Source: Chromera velia
Lineage: Eukaryota > Sar > Chromeraceae
Length of the DNA stretch: 27,994 nucleotides
Assembly: GCA_018398765.1 (NCBI GenBank)
Contig: JAHBMJ010001639.1
Coordinates: 1 to 27,994 of the forward strand
Direction: 5' to 3'
The notes under the pieces are model-generated. The model was not told the DNA's origin. It made no database searches and saw nothing but the letters and a program-made list of their open reading frames with translations. The number at the start of each line of letters is the position of its first letter. The first letter of the stretch is position 1. Shown here one piece after another: positions 19,050-27,994 of the stretch. A program made the translations under genes and the position numbers.

Positions 19050-20130
19050 GTTGTTCTTAGAGAGAGCAGGTCTGCTCAGCCTTGCTGGTGGAGGGAGCCA
19101 AAACGGAACGAAACCATTGGCTGAGTCAGACAGACTTGACTTCAAGCAAAGAGGGGGGATGGAGGGAGGGAGAAGGGGGGTAATTGAAAGAACTGCACAG
19201 AGAAATGAAGGCACAGAATTCAAGAGAGACACGTTAAGTCAAGAGATCCATTGCAAGTACGTCAGCCAAGAAAGGAATAAAAGGTGGTGTCCAGAAAAGT
19301 CCAATGAAGTCGTCCAACACATCCAAGGAAAGGAAAGGAAAGTGAAGGGAAAAGGAGAACGCAGAGCAGGTGTGCGTCAAGTTTGCCAAGAGAGATGGGT
19401 GCTAAAGAGAGAGAAAGAGGCCGAAACAATGTATACGTGTGTTTGTGCAAACGGATGTTGTGTCTATGATAAATCAATCACATATTCATTCGTGCAGTGC
19501 GTCCTGTCTTGTGACTCCTGTTGCATCGATCGCAATAATTTAAACACGCGTGCCTCTGACGCACGCACTCATCGGCCACTCTACCTATGCATCCTCTCAC
19601 CTTGCCTAATTTAAAGCAATCAATCACTTGAATCATCCAACTTGAGGGAGGATCTACTAATTAACGCATGCACGAGGTGGTCGTCCGACTTGGTCACTCG
19701 ATCTGTCATGGGATGGGGGCCTCTTGGGTGCATGACCTGCATGTCGGCAGTCGGTCGATCGATCGATCGAGGCCATGCGGGTGGATGAAACAGAATTTAA
19801 ATAATCAGAACTGACATGCAGACCTACCCACTAATTCAAGATGCATTCGTTGAGGCATACATGCAGCCATTCACTGTTTGAACCATCAAAAGACCGACTC
19901 GGAGGCGTTGTTTCATCCATCGACCAATTATTCACGGGCAGCATTGGTATGCACGTGCTGGGTTCACATGTCAGTCAGGACTCAGAAGTTATCCATGCAA
20001 AGCCCAGCATCGGTTGTTTTTGTCCATTTTCAATCATCCAGCTGTCGTCAATTTTATCTGGTTCTGTTTCAGTCAATCAATTTGGGGCATTGTGTCACCT
20101 TTTCGCTGGTACTACTTTCGTACAAAACTG

Positions 20131-21500
20131 ATAAACAGACACAGCATATATTCTTCATAAAGGAAGTCGTTCTCATATTAACACTGGCATATATATAAAC
20201 ATGGACTAGAACATGGACTAATTGTATGTAAATTAAATTTCTTGAAGTACAGATTCTACAGTAAATTCCACTAAAATCCTTTTAATTTCACACGTATAAT
20301 TTACAGTATAAATTTCGTTAAATTCTACTAAGTTCATCATCACCATCATAGGCCATCGGCCTATAAACGCGCCTAGCGTTCGGCGACAACGCATGTCAGA
20401 GCTAGGCAGTTCCGTACTTTACAACAACAGTTCACTTTGATTTACACTTGATTGAAACCAAGATGCTTTTTTTTAACTTGTCAAACTCTTCTATTTCTGG
20501 AGTAGCATGTAGCAGCATGCTTACGCATGAATGATGCTGATTCATGGGACGTAGTCTGCCCTAGATTCCTTCATATTCCTACCTCAAATTCCTTGATATT
20601 CCTGTATATTCCTTCATATTCCTCTACTTCCTAGATATTCCTATACCTATGTTTTTTATCAAATTCCTGCTGCTACTACTAGCCTACTAGGAAATTTTAT
20701 CTTAATTCCCTAATTTACATCTATGTTTATACTGAGGAATTTATTTTTCAAATTCCTGTTAATTTTGACCTATAGATTTCTACTTCATATTCCTGCTAGT
20801 ATTCCTGCATAATCCTACATATTTCTTCATATTCCTATTCCATATTCCTACTCCATATTCCTGTATATTCCTTCATATTCCTACCTCAAATTCCTTCATA
20901 TTCCTGGCAACTTGCAGGGTTATAAAATTATGAACCGGAATCATAATAAAAATTATTTACATTTGAAATGTCTTATATAGGAAATTAATTAATGTCAAAG
21001 AATCTGACAAAGATTACTATATTTTGAATTCTAGGTACTAGGTGCAGTAACACTGCAGTCCACTGCTGTTAGAAAACACAGCTTTATGACAGCGTCAGAC
21101 AGCCTTTGTCTAGGCCCTCTAGGGCTTTGTTTGGCACTTTATGCATATATATGCACATTGAATCAATACCCCGACATAACCCTGTATGATAGGCCGTTTC
21201 ATTCTACTATGAGCTCTAGTAAATTCTACTGCACTTATAGTACTGTACTCTATTGAATGTATATCTACGTGTACATCAATCAATCAGGCAGTGTAGTTCC
21301 CTACCAAACGTTAGAAGTATCCAGCTAGCTCTCGATATGGATGACGATGGCGCGTCATAGTCATAGTCATCAATCAATCAATCAATCATACACATAGTTA
21401 TGAGTTAAAATAAGATGTTTACGGGCCTGCCTGGCGTCTTACGACGTCTGCAACCAAGTGTGCAATACAAATCATATCAATGCGCGGCACCGAGTCATTG
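20131..21500. other. AT-rich island with ATTCC minisatellite, probable decayed repeat
   Basis: AT-rich sequence with an abrupt change of composition, similar in character to 7.9-9.25 kb (both carry AGATTCTAC and AATTCTA words). It contains a 7-bp stem, 3-base loop hairpin (ATAGGCC/GGCCTAT, about 20348-20364) and a degenerate ATTCC-based minisatellite. No coding capacity was found. Confidence 0.4.
20565..20906. repeat. ATTCC-type minisatellite bounded by a 40-bp near-identical direct repeat
   Basis: Units such as TTCATATTCCT recur through the region. The 40-mer at 20565-20604 recurs at 20867-20906 with a single difference, 302 bp apart. Confidence 0.75.
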
Positions 21501-22524
21501 CTACCAACTGGCGCACCAACACATCAGTACGTCGATCCGTCCGTTGCGCATGCATGTAGGCGTCTGAACGGTCTGATCGGTTAGAATAGTAACGGATGGG
21601 CTCCGATCGACGGCGTACATGCATGCATACAGACTGTAATCGAATAGTTAATTGTTTGAATTTCAGTGCCCATATGCACTCATTCACTTGATCCGTTCAA
21701 TGTGGACATGTTCTTTTGCTTCCGGTATTTCCTCTTCTTCTCTTGCTTCTTCTCTCTTTCTCTTCTTCCCTCTCTTCACCTTTCTCCCTCTGAGTATCTT
21801 TGTTTGTCTCTTTCCCTCTGTCTGTTTCTGTCTGTCTGGTCTCCCCGTTTTCACAGTCAGTCACGAGAAAGAAAGGATGGGAAACAAAGAACACGTGGTC
21901 TGTTCACCACTCTTGATCCCGCGCCCCCGCCCCATTTTTCGTATGTCTGCAGGTTCTTAATCTGCCTATCGGTTCGAAAAGAAAGACAAAACACAAGTCG
22001 TCTTGTCCAAACGCCTTTCCTTCCCTGCCATACAGCTGGTTCTCTGCCTGCTTTCTTTCAACAAAAGGGGCAGAGGCAGATCGGGGGCCCGCTGGACTCC
22101 GGCGGCCTTAAATGAAATGAAAGAATTAACAGAAAGAATAACGTTAAGTGGCAGGTAACAGTTAAGGGCGAAGATCGATGAGATAAACAGAAGGGAGGGC
22201 GGATTGTGGAGAATGTGAAGGAAGAGACCGCATGCCAGCGGAAGGGGGGAAGGAAAATGAATGGATGAGTGAGAGAGACAATTTTGGGTCAACTACCCTT
22301 TCCTGCCGTTCGGAAAGTCATTGCGGCATGGAATCTATTTTGGGCGAAAGTATGTTGTTCCAGCCCCCCCCTTTCCGTCCAATGTCGCACGCTGTATCTG
22401 TCTTTTTTTGTGTGGTACGTCTGCACCGACAGGCAAGGAAAGGAAAGGAAAGGAGTTGTGGGAGACGAGACGAGACGAGATGCCGCCTGCAAAGGGGAGA
22501 GAGATGACACATGCGGAAGACGTA

Positions 22525-22560
22525 CGGAAGGAAGGAAGGAAGGAAGGAAGGAAGGAAGGA
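22525..22560. repeat. (GGAA)n microsatellite
   Basis: About eight GGAA copies. Confidence 0.85.
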
Positions 22561-22815
22561 GAGAGGAATTGCCTGATCCATCCGTACGGGGATCGAGGCC
22601 GTCAGAGGGGAGGAGTGCAAAGTAAAGACAGAATCAAGGAGGGGAGGAGGCAGACGAGACTCCTCCTTGGAGCGTGAAAGAAAGAAAAAAAGGGGGGTAA
22701 GGGGCTGCTGGGAAGGAAAAAGTCAAAGGAGAGTCGACTTTCTTTGCTTCTTTCCACTGCTCTTTGTCAGAAGAGGAGAGAAAATTGAGGGAAGGGCCTC
22801 GAGAGAGTTGACACA

Positions 22816-22842
22816 CAGACAGACAGACAGACAGACAGACAG
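22816..22842. repeat. (CAGA)n microsatellite
   Basis: Six CAGA copies; same unit as at 6264, 10697 and 24870. Confidence 0.85.
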
Positions 22843-23217
22843 GTAGACTGGACGGACAAAAGAAATCGAATCTACCGATTCATTGATGGATAGGGAGGGA
22901 ATCGAAAGGGGATAGAGCGCGAGCTCATTTCTCATTACCGGTGTTTCCCTGCATCCTTTCTCCTTGCCCTCCGTCCATTCTTCTGCATTTTCAGAGACAG
23001 CCCGAGGTGATCTCTCTGAATGGAGGGAGTGCAAAGTCGATCGATCTGAGCTTCTTCGTTTTCTTTTTTGTTTCTGCTCGTTGTCTGTTCCTCTCTCCAC
23101 GAACAGGAGGAAAATCGGACAGACGTACCGACTTGCAGACAGACAAACAGACACAAACAGAAAATAGGCGAGACAGGTCCCCCCCACCCAGATGATGGGC
23201 GAGAGGAGCGAAAAAGA

Positions 23218-23248
23218 GGAAGGAAGGAAGGAAGGAAGGAAGGAAGGA
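23218..23248. repeat. (GGAA)n microsatellite
   Basis: Seven GGAA copies. Confidence 0.85.
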
Positions 23249-23670
23249 ACAGACAGTTCACACTCACTCACACTCACACCTTCAGCGACAGGAGGAGCTA
23301 GAGGAAGAAACGATGCCCCCCCATGCCTGCCAGTCTTCTTTACTTCTCTCCCAGCCCTTCACCGAAGTGACGTCCCTACCTGCCTGCCTGCCTGTCTGTC
23401 TTGCTGTCTCTCTCTCTTTGCGTGCTCTGCCTGGGATCCCACTATCAGGAGTTGGCCTATCTCTCCACCCACCCGCCCACCATTCATTCATCCGTCCATC
23501 CATCTGCAGATTTGGCCGACACAGCGGACCATCAGAGTAAAAAGAAGCAGAAAAAGAGAGTGAGAACAAACAACAGCAACCTTGCGTCTGTCACAGAAAG
23601 AACGACCCTCCCTCATCTCATTCTCTCTCCGCTTCCCTCCCATGCACCCCGACCTTCTCTTTCATCTCTC

Positions 23671-24723
23671 TCATGTGCTCTTCTCTTTCGACAGTCCCAC
23701 TCCCTCACGGCCCCACAAAGCCGCACAGCCCTTCTCGTTCTCCAACCCTTCCTGTGCTTCGTTCTCCTCTCCCTCCCCCCGACTTCTCTGCTTCCTCATT
23801 CCCGCCGTCTCCTTCTTCACGATATGGAACTTCTTTGTGGAAGAGCTCCACGTCGCGAATGCGTACATCGTCCCGGCGGCCTCCATCAACAGCCAGCAGT
23901 CAACCAGCAGAGCACACACCAGCACCAGCACAGCCTTCCGAAGCACCTGCTCGACCCTGTCAACGAAGGGAAGCTTCATGAAAGGACGGGGGAGGGAAAA
24001 GTTCTGCATCGCCCCGAACGCATACCCCCACACAGCCATTGCTTGCATGGAGGTGCAGAACACGAGGGCGGCCCAGGTCGGAGGGGCGTTGGAGTGCAGA
24101 ATCTGCAGTCACTCACCACCCAAAAACTCGCTCACTCACTCAAAGAACCACACACTGACTTGCTCTCTTTCTTACTCACTCACGCAGACAAGACAAGACA
24201 AGACAAGACAAAACCAGACCAGAGCAGACAAAAGAGCAAAACATACAGACAGGAAGGCAGGCAGGCAGGAAAAGAATCAAAAACCCAACCCGGCTGGCAG
24301 GAAAGCAAATTAATAGGAAGTGACACTGGAACAAAAGATACATTCATATTAGCGACATTGACGCACAAAGGGACGCAGCTGTACAGACAGATCAAAAGAA
24401 ACGCACGCAGACGAGTCACCAGAAGTCACAAGAACGCGGCAACTGACAAAGAAAAGCATAGAACTGCAGAGAGAAGAAGAGAAGAACATTGTGCAACTGT
24501 AGCAAAGAAAGAAAGACCTCATTTCTTGCTTTCTTCCATTCTCTCTCTCCCCCTCCCTCCCAGACCTGAGTGGTCACGATGACGACGTGTCCGAACACCA
24601 GGTTGATGGGGACAAGGGAGTATAGAGAGACGGCGAGGAGAAGGGGGAGACGGGAGCTCAGTCTCAGACTCCCACTGTCCAAGGCAACCTTCCAGAGTCC
24701 CGAGATCCATCTGGAAAGGCAAT

Positions 24724-24770
<47 letters not shown>

Positions 24771-27398
24771 GGGACATACAGAATCAGAGAAGTTCAATAG
24801 ATTTGATAAAAACAAAGACAAGATCATTCTAAGACATCAAAGGAGAAGAAAACAAACACACGGACAGGCAGACAGACAGACAGACAGACAGACGCGTATG
24901 CAGATATACATGCATGTAACCTGTCGACTTCATTCCAGGGAGTCAATTTGAATATGTAACTTCTGCCCAAGTGAGTCACCGCGCCTCTCATCCGATAGAG
25001 TCGTACCCTTTGGTGTCTTTTCTTCTCAAGTCTAGGGCGCACTTTCACTGCCCATGCAACCTTGTCCTGCCTGCCGCATGCACCCCAATGCCAACCAATG
25101 CAACAGCTCACTGACTTACCGACCGACCGACCGAGCTCTCTGTTTGACGAAATCGGAGAGAGAGAAGGGGCTCTTTTCATTCATCACCCCCCGAATGAAC
25201 TCAAGGGGAACCCCTTTCTCCATCAACTGAAGACCAAAAGCAGCATCCTCTGTGATTGAGGCGGCAGGCCCCACGTCAAAGGATGCCCATCTCCTTCTCC
25301 CCTCCGTTGTTCCTTCCTCTCCCTTTTCTCTCCCCTCTCTCTCAAATCGGGCAGGAACGACAATAAACGACCCTTTCATCCCCTGCACTGCAGCTTTGGC
25401 AGTGGTGAAGAACAAGCGGAATCGGGTGTAATCATCCAGGATTCTCGTGGAGTCTGCCATCGTTGTGGGGAGGAACTCGATCGAATATTCCTGACCATAC
25501 ACGATGATACCCTGACCACAACAGTCAAATCCCATCAAATCTCCCTCTTCCTTTTCCTCTTTCTTTCCACCGTCAAACTCGGCCACTTCTGTCTGGCCTG
25601 TATGAAAGAGAAGTCCGGTCTCTTCGTCCGCTTCGTTTTCTGCTCTGTCTCTCTTCTCAGAAAACCGAGGCTGTCCTCCAGACCTTGCACAGCGCTTTGC
25701 ACACCAACAGCATGTGTGCTTTTGCTTTTCTTCCTTCTGTTGCTCTTTCCTCTTCTTCTCTTTCTGCTTCTCCCAACGAAGAAACCTCCTTGTGTAGAGG
25801 GAGAGAATCCCTCTGAGGCTCTCACCTGTCAACTTAGTCTCTTCATCTAAATGAATTATCAGATCGTCGTCAGAGACACACAGAAGAGGGGAAGCCTCGA
25901 CAGACGAGGACAAGGTCTCCCTTCCTTCTCTGCCCCCCCCTGCTTGGAAGGCAGTGGAATCAGAGGACAACCCCAGGGGGGGAAGCGAAGAGGAAGAAAG
26001 GGAAAGAGGAGTCACGTCTTCTTTCAGGGGGAAATGAGGAAACAGAGGAGACTCAGTGGGGCCCCCTGTGTCTTTGTTCGTGGAAGGGTCACAGGCTGAT
26101 AAGGTGGGATCCGAGTCTGACTCTCTATCTTCCTCTGCAGGGTTGACGGGAGAGGGGGGGGTGTTGGGTGTGTTCACCCCAGGCTCCCCCTCTCCTTTGG
26201 TGCCCCCCCCCCCTCGGCCAGAAGGAACAGCAGGAAGGGACACACCGTAGTCGCCCCACTCACTCCTCTTCTCCGGATCTGCGTCATCACAGGCCTCTGC
26301 TGTAGCCCCTGTGCCACCCCCACAGTCCCCCCCTATAACAGCAACAGCAACAGCAGGATTGGAGTCGACTGAGGAGGCAGACTCGGGACGAGGAGACGCC
26401 CTCCCCTCTCCCCCACCCCCTTCCCCTTCTTTAGACGAAGCAGCAGGCTTCATCAAGGGGACTGTGTCTCTCGAAGAGGTGGCGGAGACGGAAACAGGAA
26501 GGTCGACTGTGTCTGATTCTTGTCTAGAATGGGATGGGGGGGAATGTGCAACTAGTTGGAGTTGGTTTTTTTCTTTTTCTTCCTCTGTGTTCTCGGATGG
26601 TGAGCCTGACACCACGTTTGCGTAATGTAACGCTCTGGCCTTGAATTTCGATCCCCTTGGGCACTCATATGAAGAGGGCACGACAATCTGCCGAACCCCC
26701 ACACCCCATCTTCTCCCCTCTCTCTTGATAGAATCAAAATTCGGCAGGGCGCAATCAGTGACGATTTCCATCTGAGGGTCAAACAACACCCCGAGTTCGA
26801 GGAATTCCTCCAACACACAGAAATTGTGACCACACACTTCCTCCACAAGCCGTGGAGTCAATCCCTTGGTCACAACTCGAAAAACCAACCGTCGCTTCCC
26901 CCCCCCCCTTTCTGGAGGCAGGGAGAAAGCTCGCACGACAGATTCACACTCCACAGGGGACTCAGGCCCCATGCCCAAGGGATTCAGAAATCCCCAGAAG
27001 TACAGACACCACCCCATTAACAGAGATGGTGCCAGATACATCCAGGAAGAGAACTCCCACAGAGACAACACCCTGGTCGTCCAAGAGGAAGAGGAGGAGG
27101 GCTTCCAGATATCCTCCACCCGTCTGTGGGAGATCAAAGGACACTTCCCCCTCTCATCTAGGCACATCATACCCCTACTTGACAGAAAACAAAACGCCAT
27201 CGTGCACAACAGACCCACCACACCAACCAGATAAGTTCCGAAATGGAAATGGTAACTGAAATCGGTAAGCCGTCGCTTTCTGTTCGGCGGATGTTTTCTG
27301 TCAAGGAGCGGCGTCTCCCTCTCCCTTTCCGTTAAAAACTCATTTACACCCAAGGCACAACCCTCCAGGGCCGAAGCAGACGGCGAGAACGCCGGCAT
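23671..27398 (-). CDS. Egghead/BRE-3-like family 2 glycosyltransferase with large internal insertions, three exons
   Basis: Exons 27398-25132, 24710-24566 and 24102-23671 join in frame to 947 residues. Two N-terminal membrane segments (about 54-73 and 115-137) precede the GT2 domain. Landmarks shared with Egghead/BRE-3 (beta-1,4-mannosyltransferase acting on glucosylceramide in animals) appear in order: RVVTKG (174-179), FKARALHY (252-259), HLDEET (516-521, acidic nucleotide-sugar/metal site), GQGIIVY (628-634), SITED (714-718), NEKSPFSLSDF, QRARW (753-757, the QxxRW motif), then C-terminal membrane helices and a final KKFHIVKKE (894-902) like the animal end. Two low-complexity insertions lie inside the catalytic domain: about 264-508 (Ser/Gly/Glu-rich) and about 543-627 (Lys/Glu-rich with a CCWC...C patch). 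Polytopic location in ER or Golgi with cytosolic catalysis is expected for the family. The sugar and acceptor here are unproven. The ATG has an in-frame TGA three codons upstream. Confidence 0.9.
24103..24565 (-). other. Glycosyltransferase intron 2
   Basis: 463 nt, CAG|GTCTGG to GACTGCAG|ATT, phase 0. It separates two C-terminal membrane segments and contains an AGACA run (about 24184-24210). Confidence 0.8.
24731..24769. repeat. (CA)n microsatellite in intron
   Basis: About 18 CA units just upstream (in gene orientation) of the acceptor of glycosyltransferase intron 1. On the coding strand the tract is (TG)n. Confidence 0.9.
24868..24893. repeat. (CAGA)n microsatellite in intron
   Basis: Six copies of CAGA within glycosyltransferase intron 1. 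Confidence 0.85.
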
Positions 27399-27994
27399 TC
27401 TGTCTCAGAGAAAAGCCCAACACACAGAGAGAAAGCCGGGGGAGAGAGAGACCAGCCAGTCGCACTGGACCTCTCTGCCTGTCCCTGTCCTCTTACGTGG
27501 AGGGAAACGTGTTGAGAGATATACTCTCTCTTACACAAAACTCTTCACCATACACGCAATCAGAAAAATGGCTTGAATCAGAGGGCCGTGAGTTGGAACC
27601 ACTGCGAGAATAGTCACATTCAATGACAGCTACCCGCACCACCGCGCTCCTATCGAGACGGGGGGTGAAGGACACAAGAGAGGAAGGAAACTCACTGTTG
27701 TCCGAGGTTCCTCTCAACCCTCACCTTTCCGAACTGCCCGTGATACTTCCGAGATGTTTCTTGTAGACTGAGCTCTTAGGACTATACAGCTCCTGCTCCG
27801 AAAACAGGGGAGAGCTCACGACCGTCGCAGCCTAGCTGAAGATTCATGTCGGCGTGACGCTGCATGCGTAATATTGCGTAATGCTGCGTATCCGCACATT
27901 TTTCCTATAGCTTTCTCCCTTTTTTGACGTATACCAGATTCACCTATACTTTGCCCACTTTCGCACTGCCTTCCGGGGCCGCCCGTGCATGCAT
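27399..27994. promoter_or_regulatory. Upstream region of the glycosyltransferase gene with promoter-like motifs
   Basis: Contains three TGCGTA copies with exact 10-bp spacing (27865, 27875, 27885), then GCACATTTTT (27894-27903), TTGACGTATA (27924-27933) and, at the window end, TGCATGCAT. The 10-mer pair matches the CPBP/CCCH intergenic region in order and orientation. It may serve this gene or, by orientation, a gene starting to the right of the window. Confidence 0.45.

Larger units (their letters stand above)
17306..20130. other. Intergenic region downstream of CCCH gene
   Basis: The start should hold the 3' UTR of the CCCH gene. Beyond are AAAC/AAAG, GA and GGAA repeats and long purine-rich stretches. 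The open frame at 19051-19614 is driven by AG-rich composition and matches nothing I know. No gene is supported. Confidence 0.55.
21501..23670. other. Intergenic region, microsatellites
   Basis: No supported gene. Contains GAAG (about 22527-22560), CAGA (about 22818-22842), GGAA (about 23219-23247) and CCTG (about 23380-23400) runs. The last part should hold the minus-strand 3' UTR of the glycosyltransferase gene. Confidence 0.55.
24711..25131 (-). other. Glycosyltransferase intron 1, with ambiguous donor
   Basis: The acceptor is CCTTTCCAG|ATGG at 24712-24711. The donor lies in a GGTC tetranucleotide run. CG|GTCGGT (exon end 25132) keeps QRARW exactly; CG|GTAAGT (exon end 25120) is closer to consensus and in the same phase but adds four residues (SVGR) inside QxxRW. 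The intron also carries CA and CAGA microsatellites. Confidence 0.7.

Noticed and set aside
19051-19614. 187-codon plus-strand frame
   Set aside because: Purine-rich DNA lacks stops in this frame by composition, and no domain or conserved pattern is visible.
20348-20364. Hairpin ATAGGCC/GGCCTAT as a possible terminator or RNA gene
   Set aside because: Only 7 bp, isolated, no U-run or larger conserved fold; kept only as a detail of the AT-rich island.
23401-24582. 393-codon plus-strand frame
   Set aside because: It lies opposite exon 3 and introns of the glycosyltransferase gene, which has clear family similarity on the other strand; the plus frame is Ser/Thr/Arg repeat-like.

Overview
The window looks like nuclear DNA of a protist. 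It has canonical GT-AG spliceosomal introns, long intergenic stretches packed with tri-, tetra- and pentanucleotide microsatellites, proteins swollen with homopolymeric Pro/Ser/Gln/Ala tracts, and many TGCATGC-type palindromes. The apicomplexan-style CCCH fingers and the palindromes make an alveolate, perhaps a chromerid alga, my best guess. That is inference; nothing here fixes the species.

Four protein genes can be supported. (1) 3-3896 (+): the open 3' part of a giant Pro/Ser/Gly/Gln-rich protein with spaced aromatic blocks and a C-terminal RG/RGG tail. (2) 10918-12682 (-): a two-exon, membrane-embedded CPBP (CAAX-like/Abi) metalloprotease whose first catalytic motif is rebuilt exactly across the intron. 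(3) 13398-17305 (+): a seven-exon RNA-binding protein with three CCCH zinc fingers and a long disordered tail; its last exon is interrupted by a poly-C run with an ambiguous base, where the reading frame is lost and resumes in another frame. (4) 23671-27398 (-): a three-exon family-2 glycosyltransferase of the Egghead/BRE-3 type, with large low-complexity insertions inside the catalytic domain and the QxxRW motif split by an intron.

Genes 2 and 3 are divergent and share a 715-bp intergenic region. The start codons of genes 2, 3 and 4 each have an in-frame stop close upstream. A paired motif (GCACATTTTT, then TTGACGTATA 30-38 bp later) occurs in the gene 2/3 intergenic region and again at the right edge upstream of gene 4, which suggests a shared promoter module. 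No operon-like or pathway link joins the four genes; they look like ordinary neighbours.

The rest (about 3.9-10.9 kb and 17.3-23.7 kb) is intergenic: microsatellites plus two AT-rich islands (about 7.9-9.25 kb and 20.13-21.5 kb) that look like decayed repeats. I saw no convincing rRNA, tRNA, CRISPR array or intact mobile element.
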